A DNA stretch of 24,144 nucleotides from contig MSJI02000301.1 in assembly GCA_001931905.2 (NCBI GenBank), positions 1-24,144 of the forward strand, written 5' to 3'. Under the pieces are notes generated by a model, which was not told where the DNA came from, did not search any database, and saw nothing but the letters and a program-made list of their open reading frames with translations. Source of the stretch: Cladosporium sp. IMV 00045 (Eukaryota > Ascomycota > Dothideomycetes > Cladosporiales > Cladosporiaceae). Below are positions 8,876-18,100 of the stretch, one piece after another (positions within the stretch are counted from its first letter, which is position 1; each line of letters opens with the position of its first letter). Both the position numbers and the translations under genes were made by a program.

Positions 8876-11028
8876 CTAGTCAACTTTCCCCTGGCTCTGA
8901 CTACCGCTGTTCCCACCCAGCAGACCATTCATGGGCCCGCCCTTCTCGCCGAGTTTGATGAAACCGCCCGCAGCCCGGTTTGCGTGTTTGCGGGCGTAGA
9001 CGAGCGTGAAAGCAACGAGACCGAGCAAGATGACGGCGCTCATGATCGGGTGGGAGGCGAAGCCGCCCTTGATGACCCACCAGACGTGTCCGAGCGGGGT
9101 GGTGGAGGATTTGGGCGGGAGGTTGGTCGGGTTCTGGACGATGCGCGACAGCGTTTCGAGGATGGACGTGCGCGACGGCACGATGGCGTTGCCCGTGATG
9201 GTGTTATCCCAGTAGCGCTTGTGGCTCTCTTCGTTGATGACGACGCGCTCGCCGTCGCGGATGGAGATGCCGTACGTCGTCTTGATCCAGCGCTCCCAGA
9301 AGACACCGTCCACCCACGCGAACCCGACTTCCTTGCGCTCGATGTCGTTCATGTCGATGCGGATGCCCTTGGCGGAGCGCAGGGCGCGCTCGTTGTTGCG
9401 GTCTTCGGCCTCTTCGATGCGGAGCTGTTTGGCGTCGCGAAGCTCTTGTCTTGCCAGCTGGAAGGACTGCGTTTGCTTGTCGATCCATTCGAGAGCGGCG
9501 TTTTTGATTTCGCGCTTGGCGCCGATGAACTCCTCTGGGCGGTCGCGGGATAGGATGCCGAGAACAACGAGCTTGTTGTCCATGATTTCAGCGGCGTTCG
9601 AGGCTGTGAGTTCAGGGACGAGAGGGAGCCAAACGGACTGCATCCAGTTGAGGACACCGCGGTAGTCTCTCATACGTTGCGGCGAAAGAGCTTCATAGTA
9701 GGATGGTTTTCCGTCACGGCTGACAAGTAGACGAGGCCAGGTGCTGATCTTGAAGCGCTGCGACAGGGCTGGGTCAGAGGTCTTGACCAGTTTGGCGTGG
9801 CCGATGAGAGACATGACCAGACGGTCGAGTGCAGTGAAGTCCTCGGAAGTGGTGGCCTGATCGTAGAAGTAGAGGAAGATGACTTCCTCCTTCTCCTCCA
9901 GCTCCTCAAACTCAGCAGCGGTCACGTCGCGCACCCCTTCCTCGACTGCCATGGTCCTCTGAGCGAACAGAATCAGTCTCCCAAGCCTCGAAGACCATTG
10001 TACTCGATGCGTTCACCACCGCGAAAGAAAAGAATGGTAGGGTATCCCTTGACCTTGACGTCGCGGCAGAGTCTCTTCTCAATGTCACAGTTGACCTCAC
10101 CGATGTTCACCTGGCCTTCCATCTTCCTTGCCATACCCTGCCAATTGGGCGCCAGAGCCTGACAGTGCGGGCACCAAGGAGCGTAGAACTTGATGAACCA
10201 GGGATCGTGAGTCATAGTCACGAGGCGCTGGAAGCTCTCTGCGGTCAAGTCCTGGCTCTTGCCGTTGGGGTTGGGGATTGGTTTCGCGACTTTGGTAGCC
10301 TTGACGGCTGACTTGGTAGAGGTAGGCGCTGCCTTTTCCAAGGGCAAAGGCTCCTTCTCGGCTCTGGCCACAAAGTCCTCACCAACCTTGGGAAGTTTAG
10401 GGCCACCCTTGACTCTGCTTCCAGGCTTGATGGTTTCCAGAGTCTCCTCTACCCAGTTGCTCATGAATGCTAGATTCTGAACACCCTTGTTCGTAGTGAC
10501 CTTCTCGCCATTCTTGAACAGCACAATCGTCGGGAAAGAACCAATATCCATCTCAGCGCACGCATCTCCGTTTGCGACACAATCCACCTTGCCAAAGTGA
10601 AAGTCGTAGTATCTCGTGAAGCTGTTCAAATCATCCTCGCTGCCCTGCGACTGCGGCACGGGGTCATCGGTGTAGTAGAATTCATACAGCGTCTGCCATG
10701 TAGGCGCGAAGGCCTTGCAATGGTGGCAGTATGGGCTGAAGAATTCCACCAGCCAGTATCCAGACTTGATGGTGTCTTTCAAGTCTTTCCCGGGGATCTC
10801 GGGCGAGGGAGGCACGTTGATGCCATTGAATATTGTGCCCTTGCCCGCCCCGCCGTCCGTTGTTGTCTTCCCGTCGTGTCCCTCCATGGCGCCGCCTGCG
10901 GGAGCATCTCGCCGTTGGGGAGCGGCGAGGGAGTCTGCGGGGTGTTCTATTCGGCCGGCATGCTGTTGCGCTGTAACGAGGGAGGAGAGGACGGGCAGGG
11001 CGAGGGAGAGGAGAGATTGTAACCGCAT
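8876..11028 (-). CDS. transmembrane protein disulfide isomerase (Eps1-like), with apparent 1-nt frameshift
   Basis: Predicted ER membrane thiol oxidoreductase helping disulfide formation in secretory proteins. The first frame (11028-9973, 351 residues) has a signal peptide (1-20), a thioredoxin domain with CHHC at 101-104 and cis-Pro166, and a second with CPHC at 286-289 and cis-Pro330. It then hits TGA at 9975-9973. The family sequence continues without a gap in another frame: after GLRGLGD the overlapping frame reads LILFAQRT and then runs to the stop at 8876 (358 more residues from the ATG at 9952). That part holds a further thioredoxin-like fold and a transmembrane segment (residues 303-320 of this frame, IMSAVILLGLVAFTLVYA) followed by a basic tail. 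Restoring one base would give about 717 residues. No intron of normal form repairs the frame. It may be a sequencing error or a real disabling mutation. Confidence 0.82.
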
Positions 11029-11616
11029 GGCTGGTGGTGATGGTGTTGTCGTTGGGCGTAAGCCCCTTTGCGGCTACGGGAGAAGCGCAATGGGAGTTGC
11101 TCGCGTGTGCTTGCGTGGCCTGCAGTATGGATGGGTGGTGGGGAGATGGGCGCTGCCACTTGATGAGATGGATCGACGGAGCAGAAAACGGGGAAGGTAG
11201 CGAGCGACGCGGGTGGGCGAGAGGTGGTGAGTGAAGTGGTAAATATGCTGTTGATTGGCGCAAGGGAAGTGGTATGGGGAGCAAGTGAGGTATGAATTGT
11301 GCTAAGGTCGTCGTTTCCCGCCAGAACAGACTGGGAGACTCTCTCCACACGAGCGCAAAGGGGAGACACTTCGCCAGAGCCAGCCAGAGACCCCTTCTGC
11401 CCTTCCAGCCAAACGTCCGTCCACAGCCAGCAGCCAGCAAAGAGAGAAGGAGATAACGGCAAGATCCGCCCATAGAGCCCGCCAGCTTTGTGCTCACCAC
11501 TACCGACGACATTGACTTTCCCAGTCCGAGCATATCGCCTCTCGCGCGCATACTCACTCCACTCCACCCATTGACTCCCTCACCTCCTCTCTCTCACACA
11601 CACAACACACACAACC
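11029..11616. promoter_or_regulatory. divergent promoter region, PDI and complex I subunit
   Basis: The 588 bases between two divergent start codons must hold the promoters of both the PDI gene (-) and the complex I gene (+). The plus strand is G-rich in the first half and C-rich in the second. The last 20 bases before 11617 are a CA-rich leader (ACACACAACACACACAACC). No TATA box or named operator could be placed with confidence. Confidence 0.5.
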
Positions 11617-12420
11617 ATGAGACCCGCCCTCCGCCTCCTGGCCTCCGTGCCCAAAGCGCAATACCTCGAGCCCGGCGCGCCCACCGGCCTGACGGGCCTC
11701 TTCACGCACTCCAGCCCGCGCTCCACCCTGCTCTACGTCTACAACAACACCTTGGAGAAGCTGAAGTTCTTCCCCGAGCACAGCGTCTACCGCCAATCGA
11801 CCGAAGCGCTCACCCGCCACCGCCTCAGCGTGATCGAGACCGTCAAACCCGCGGGTCTGGAAGAATGGCAGACCCGCGTGCAGAGCATCGTCAACGCCCA
11901 CCCGGAAGCCTTCCGCAAAATCCCCATCAGCACGCCCTCGGGCGAGAAAGCGTTCAACATCGTGTGGAAGGCGCAGGCGCTCGAGGGCATGCGCACGCAG
12001 GAGTGGGACGACGAGTACGTGCCGGCCAAGCCCTTCGCCGAGGGCCCTGGTGAGGAGGAGGCCAAGGCCGACATGGACAAGCACATGCAGAAGGATTTGA
12101 GGGCGGAGAACGCGAAGATCCCGCGCATCGAGCCCGAGCCGCCCCTTACTGTTGAGCAGGTCGCGGAGATCGAGGGCCAGATTGCCGGTGGTCTGCTCGA
12201 GGAGGTTATCCAGGTCGCTGAGGGGGAAAATGAGCTTGTCGAGACTCTGGCTAAGAGCAAGGTGTAAGTGCTCTTGAGAAGTTTCATTGGTGACAATTAT
12301 TATTCCTGATACTGACGATTCACAAAAAACAGCTGGGAAGACCTCGAGGAGAAGCCCACAGAGGGCCAGTGGGCGTACTTTGAGCGCGGCACTCACGTCC
12401 CCAAAACCCAGGCCAACTAG
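11617..12420 (+). CDS. nuo-32: NADH-ubiquinone oxidoreductase 29.9 kDa subunit (NDUFA5 family)
   Basis: Accessory subunit of mitochondrial respiratory complex I, in the peripheral arm facing the matrix. Exons 11617-12263 and 12333-12420 give 244 residues; the 69-nt intron has GTAAGT, branch point ACTGAC and AAACAG. The Arg-rich, acid-poor start (MRPALRLLASVPKAQ) is a mitochondrial presequence. The NDUFA5 domain covers about residues 26-95, recognised by TGLTGLFTHSSPRSTLLYVYNNTLEKL, given here as TGLTGL and LYVYNNTLEKLK, followed by YRQSTEALTRHRL and EEWQ. The longer C-terminal part, ending with WEDLEEKPTEGQWAYFERG, is the fungal extension. The size matches the Neurospora 29.9 kDa subunit, from which the symbol is borrowed. 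Divergent from the PDI gene. Confidence 0.93.
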
Positions 12421-14640
12421 AAGTGCACAAAGAACCAAGCATCTTTTTCCTTTAATCATCAAAACGGCGGAAATCTTACAAAACAGGTGCTGCAGAAGCA
12501 GACGGAAAGGTGCTGCTTTGTACATATGTAATAGATACCAGCTAACGTTGCCCTTTTTTCTATTACCTTTCTCGTTCTGGAAAACATTCAGTCCAGGCTT
12601 TCAAGGAATGACTTTCTCGAATTTCACGTCTTCCAGTCCGACCACCAGCTTCAAAATGCTTCGTCAATCTTGGAATGGTATCTTGCTCACGCTCGCAGAA
12701 CGAGACGACTGAAATGACTCGCTAGCAGTACTTCGGAATGTCTCAAGAAATCGGTGATCATGAATAAAACACGATGAAGAAGACTGCCCTGCGGAAAATC
12801 GTGGTTGGGCTTGCTACGGCTTCTTAAGAGCACAGGTGCTTTATAACCTTTGAGATCACTGTATGCTTCCGGGTGCGACAAGATCTGAAGACGAAAGATA
12901 CATTATAGAAGCCATGAAGCTCAAACCTGAGCCTTCTTTTATAGGCATCATTGTCTGATGAAAACCAAATGGAGAATGAGGAGACGAATTTGCAGTTTCG
13001 ATTTCACCCTGGGTCTGGACCCGTGGTATATGCCTTGTGATGCATCCGTAGGATGAAGGTTGCTATATCACGAAGAGCTGTATTGATACGTACCTCCTCA
13101 GTCCCACCTAGCACATTTATTCTAGCCTTCATGCAGGTATCGCTATAAATATAGGTATATGTGTAGACTTCGAGGGTACCATATACATTCACACAATACA
13201 TGTATTCCCCTCAATCCTCCTCAAAAACATGCACTCAAGTACATCTGAGAGTCAAAGGGCACATGCTATGCAATTTTCTGCACATGTCAGCTGCACCGCG
13301 CTCAACCGCTTCAGGATGAAACTTTTGACGCTGCTGTCATTGCTGCAATGCGTGAGAACTTTACCTATTCTTGTTGTTCTCAATAATCAAACCGTCACCA
13401 TGATTTGCAAGGCTTATCTTTCTCGCGCAAATCATCATGCTGACATGTACATCCATAGGAAAGAGACCTCGGGATCACATGCAATGCAGAACCAACGTAG
13501 TCTGGATATCCTGACAAGGATTGTAGCAAGTAATAGCATTATCGTCAAGTCTCAGTTCGGGGACGGCGAAGGACCGTGATCCTGAAGAGTCATAAATCTC
13601 CATGGTGATGGGCTGGGAGTATCAGGGAAGGGGAGTTCGACGAGTTTCTAGGTATTTTGTCCGCACATGCCTCAGGGAGGTCGACGGGGAGCTGGGATGG
13701 GGAATGGATACATGTAGGCATGGCAGTAGTGGCATGGAGGTCTAGAGGTATGCTGGCACCGGGAGCGTAGAGCGCGCCGGGCACATGAGACAAGTCGTGC
13801 CTGGGCTTGATGGTTGTTCTGGGAGAGCAGAGCGGTAGGATGGACGGGCTACTGCTGCTACGCTGAAGTGCCGTGACTTGCTAGTGCGGTGGAAAGGAAG
13901 GCATGAAAATGGGACTAGAGGCGATTGTACAGATGATCTGCCATGATGCCTGTCTGGCGGGCAAGGAGTCGACGTGGGAGATGCAGCAGCGCAGCTTGGC
14001 TGGAGAGAAGCACATACATGTATGTAGGCTGTTGACGGAGTGATTAGCGACGAGAGGAGAGCTATGGGCGAGGACATGCGCAGGCGTTGAAGTCGGGACA
14101 GGCATTTGGCTGTTGAAGTAGTCCTGGTGGTGAATCGATTGATGGCATTTGGCTGTGGAAGGCCGAGCTGGGCCCGTTTGGTGGCTCGTTGGAAGAGTTA
14201 GCCCCACCGGGTGGTGCAGGGAATTGATTGATTATTGATTAATGGATGGGATGGGTGGTGGGTTGTTGAGGCTTGACTCCTTGAGTGATGGTATATGATC
14301 ATAGGTCTGACAACACATGCAAGTCCTGACACCATCTCAATTGCGACTACACTTTTTACCTGACTTATTTCTTCCCAATTAATCAATAATCAATCACACG
14401 ACCAGCAACTCTCTCTTTCTCCCTTCCCACGTCGTAAGCCTTTGATTGAAGCTCAAGACTACCTCACTAGCAGGCCCGGCTAAAGCTGCCGGAAGGCGGG
14501 GTCAAAGCAATTAGCGCCTGTCTCTGCTGCTTCTGGCTGGTTGGAAGGAGCTGCGTCTTTGCGGCTGCGGCTCGCTCCCCACCACGCATCTGTGTCTCTG
14601 CTGCGCCGGCTTACTGGCTGGTTGGCTTTGAAGGTGCGTG
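12421..14640. other. 2.2-kb region without a convincing gene
   Basis: It holds the 3' region of the complex I gene and distal upstream DNA of the RIM15-type gene. Frames of 60-116 codons occur on both strands, none with a recognisable domain. The only one with any appeal is at 13229-13579 (+), which has TATAAATA 84 bases upstream and an internal Met (13316) followed by a hydrophobic signal-like stretch. A 19-bp AT-rich inverted repeat lies at 14225-14243 and 14378-14396. No tRNA, transposon end or tandem array was recognised. Confidence 0.5.
14225..14396. repeat. 19-bp AT-rich inverted repeat, 134-nt spacer
   Basis: TGATTGATTATTGATTAAT at 14225-14243 is the exact reverse complement of 14378-14396. 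Each arm holds several overlapping TTGATT/AATCAA elements, so both arms could bind the same factor. The pair lies about 800-975 bases upstream of the RIM15-type start codon. Function is unknown. Confidence 0.7.
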
Positions 14641-15199
14641 TGAATGGACACCGACTCTAGCCTGTCTTGCTTGTCATCCTCGCAGCACCACCACCACCAC
14701 CACCACCAAAGAGACGAGAGGCGTCTTGCTTTTTTCTCCGGCCACAACTACATCACCAATTCGAGTCTTGTCAATTATTCACCGTCACCTACCGCGTCTC
14801 GTCGTCGACCTCACTACTACTCTTCCCTCCCCACGTGTCGGCGCTCTCTGCTATCAAAGCGTCCTCGCTCCCTCACCCGCCAGTACCCACCCACCGCCGT
14901 CCGCGCTCGTTCGTTGTGTAAGACACCAGGTCTTGCCCGCACTCCTGCTTTCGCTGTTGCTGCCACTGCTGCACCGCTCCCACGCCACACGCCTGCGCGT
15001 CCGCCCAAAGCAACGTCCATCTTGATTCCGCGTCACGATGGGCCTGCCTGCCAGACGGGCGTAGCACCGCTTCCCTTGGTCTGCTCCTTCGGGACATATA
15101 GACTCACGGAGGACAATTCACAACACCAATCCCGGAACCCTTCTTCGCAGGATCGATTCTCGACCATCCTCCTCCCATCCACCCCTCCCTGCTGCAACC
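14641..15199 (+). promoter_or_regulatory. pyrimidine-rich leader/promoter of the RIM15-type gene, with upstream ORFs
   Basis: A C/T-rich stretch typical of long leaders before fungal signalling genes. It contains a CAC trinucleotide run (14686-14708), an ATG at 14644 opening a 281-codon frame that overlaps the kinase start in another frame, and a short upstream ORF at 15038-15064 (8 codons, MGLPARRA, then TAG). A GTAAGA at about 14919 could be a leader-intron donor. The transcript start is unknown, so none of these is proven to be transcribed. Confidence 0.4.
14686..14708 (+). repeat. (CAC)n microsatellite
   Basis: A near 8-fold run of the trinucleotide CAC in the region upstream of the RIM15-type gene. 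It is a simple repeat likely to vary in length between strains. Confidence 0.85.
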
Positions 15200-18100
15200 A
15201 TGCCGGACACCCCGCCCGTCCTGGCCCAGCAGCAGGGCATGCTGGTGCCGCCCGCCGTCGCCGCCATCAAAGAGGACGCCGCTCGCCAGGGCGCCCACCG
15301 GGCCAACATGGAACGCACGATCAGCATGGACATTCGCGACGAGCGCGAGGACCTCAAGAAAGCCGCCGAGCAATCCATGAACGCCATGCTGGAGCTGGAT
15401 CTCGAGGGCAAGGTGCGCTGGGTGAGCCCTTCGTGGCAGGACTTGACGGGCCATTCGGCTGCTGGTTTGATCGGCAAGCCGATCAGTGATTGTTTGCTTG
15501 ACAATCCGACCGTCTTCGCCGATTGTGTCGATGCTATTCGTCAGGACGACTCGAAGAGCAAGATCATCAGATTCGCTGTCAAGTTGCCGGAGAGCTTTTG
15601 GAGTGATCAGACTGCGGAAGGCGGAGAAGAGACATCGGAGAAGGCGGAACCTCTGGATGAACCTGTGGATGTAACAAAATCTCAAGATGACGACAAGGAT
15701 TCGGCTGTTGTTCACATCGATAATGGATCTGAGAAAAAGGACGACGAGGAAGCGATTGCCACGCCGGATGATCAACAAGTCGAACCACAGGACGACAAGC
15801 CTGTAGCAGTGGATCTTGAAGCGCAGGGAATGCTGGTCTACGATCGCACAACAGGAGAAGAGAGTCATACAATGTGGATGATCAAACCGGTGGTGTCTCG
15901 TGAAATCACCATTGATCTGCCGCCTGTGTTGGTTGACTCCCTTGGCATTGGTGCAGAGATTCTCGCCAATTACTTGACTCTTCTCGCAGACGTCGGCGTG
16001 CATGATCCTGGCAACCACCCACCACCAATGCCCATCCTTTGTCGTCTTTGCGAACGTCAGATCACGCCGTGGTGGTTCGAGAAGCACACGGAATTATGTT
16101 CGCAAGAACATCACGCTGAGATGGAGGTGCAAATGGCCCAGGAATCTTTGAACGAGCAACGAGGAGCCATCGTCAAAGTCCTGGATGCCCTGGAAGCACA
16201 AGCTCGTGCCAAGAGCGCGACTAGCTCGGATGACGGATCCGCCACACCAGCAGCGACTCCTGCCGAATACAAGGGAATGCCCATCGGCCCAACATCGACT
16301 CCAACTTCAAACCCTTCGTCTGGTCGTGCTTCACCCGCTGTGCAATCTTCATCTCGATCTCGCGACTCATCGAGCAGCGGATTCGGGCACAGTCGCGCGC
16401 GGTCTTTTGCTGTACGCAGACCACTGGCGCGGATTGTCGAGTTGGTGATGGACTTGTGTGACACTGTCATGGAGATCAGCACTCCGGCAATCAAAGACAC
16501 GAAGAACTATGCTCCTGGTGAGATGAGGACGCTGTCTCCTCAATCCGAGGGTCGAATTCAACAAGTCCTTCAGTGGCAATCACCCAGCGCGAGCGCCCTT
16601 GAAAACGAACAAGGTCTTGCATCACTGTGCGAAGATACGTCGCATCTCGCAAGATCTAAAGTGGAGGCTGTCTTCCGCCACCGACAAATTTTGGAATATT
16701 CCGAGCGCATTCGTATCGAGTACGATGTGCTCGTACAAGAATGCATCGAGGCAGCGATGGAAAAGGCCGCCCGCATAGCAGCTGGCGAGCTTAGTGACTC
16801 TAGCGAGAGCTCTGATAGCTTTCAGGAGCCAGTGCCAGGACCCGTGCCAATGCAGGCGACACAACACATACAAGTCCCTGTGCCAGATCAGGAACCCTTA
16901 CCGGAGTTCCACTCGGAAAACTCATCAATGTCGAGCTCTTACCCACGACCACCGTCGGCCTCTGCCATGGCAATGGCTCTGCGTAACACTTCGGACCCCA
17001 GCATTAGCCGACGTATGTCGTCTGCAGGATCATCACGTGCAAGCAGCCCACAAGCTGGCGCCATCACACCCAAGTCACATGGTGGCACCCAGTCGGTTTC
17101 GGAGCCTTATCACTTCCACAAGCGAGGGTCCATCGCTATGGAAAGCGACACCGGAGCAGAGAGTGATGGCAGCATGCGTTCTTCTCTTGCATCTGGAAGC
17201 TACAGACGATCTGACTCTCCTGGAGCAGACTTGAGCCTCAGCCGTATCGCCAGCCATAGATCACGTGAGCGTAAGCGGAAAAGTCTTGTACTTCCAAGCT
17301 TGTCTGCATCAAGTAGGCACCAGTCTCCGGCGAGGGTGCCCCCTGGACCTTCATCACCTCTCAGAATGTCAAGGCCGAGGATGTCGAGCACCGCCGCTGA
17401 CAGTGTTCCTTCACCAATTACATCTCCTGTTCTGACGACTAGTGAATTCACGTCGCCTGTTATCAGAGCTCAACATACACACCATCGTCGACAATCATCC
17501 GCGGCATTATCCGATGCGGTTGGCAGGCCATCATCACCGCGCCTCAGCGGCGTTTCCACATTGCCTCAGCCCCGCGCTGTGCAAACATCGATAAAGGACT
17601 TTGAAATCATCAAACCCATTAGTAAGGGTGCATTCGGTAGCGTGTACCTTGCAAAGAAGAAGTCGACCGGAGACTACTACGCTATCAAGGTACTGAAGAA
17701 AGGAGACATGGTCGCCAAGAACCAAGTTACCAACGTCAAGGCGGAGCGCGCCATTATGATGTGGCAAGGAGAGAGCGATTTCGTCGCCAAACTCTACTGG
17801 ACCTTTTCCAGTAAAGACTACTTGTACCTTGTGATGGAGTATCTCAATGGCGGAGATTGTGCGTCCCTCATCAAGGTCCTCGGTGCCTTGCCAGAAGACT
17901 GGACGCAGAAGTATATGGCGGAGGTCGTGCTTTGCGTACAGCATCTCCACGCTCGTCAGATTGTCCATCGTGACCTCAAGCCCGACAATCTACTCATCGA
18001 GTCCAAGGGTCATCTCAAGCTGACGGATTTTGGGCTTTCCCGCATGGGTATGATTGGTCGACAAAAACGCGTGCTCAACGCCAAACCGGGCGATGTTCCG

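Noticed and set aside
8876..9952. Separate gene starting at the ATG at 9952, downstream of the PDI frame
   Set aside because: It begins only 20 bases after the PDI stop on the same strand, has no signal peptide or promoter space, and its sequence continues the PDI family directly; a frameshift in one gene is simpler.
9967..10013. 47-nt intron joining the two PDI frames (GTACAA donor, CAGAG acceptor)
   Set aside because: It restores the frame, but the donor and acceptor are poor and it would remove the conserved YNGLRGLGD segment.
10682..11557. 291- and 206-codon minus-strand frames over the PDI start and its promoter
   Set aside because: No domain; they overlap the PDI signal peptide and the divergent promoter in other frames.
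11554..12525. 323-codon minus-strand frame opposite the complex I subunit gene
   Set aside because: Antisense to a conserved gene, crosses its intron, no recognisable domain; typical of GC-rich coding DNA.
13590..14386. Minus-strand frames of 62-111 codons in the gene-poor stretch
   Set aside because: Low-complexity Ser/Pro/His translations, no domain, no clear promoter or splice structure.
12421..14640. Transposon relic or repeat array in the long gap
   Set aside because: No terminal repeats with target duplications, no transposase or reverse transcriptase motifs, and no tandem units were seen.
15104..16087. 327-codon minus-strand frame opposite the RIM15-type N-terminus
   Set aside because: No domain recognised; it lies antisense to a clearly conserved PAS and zinc-finger coding region and is a shadow frame.
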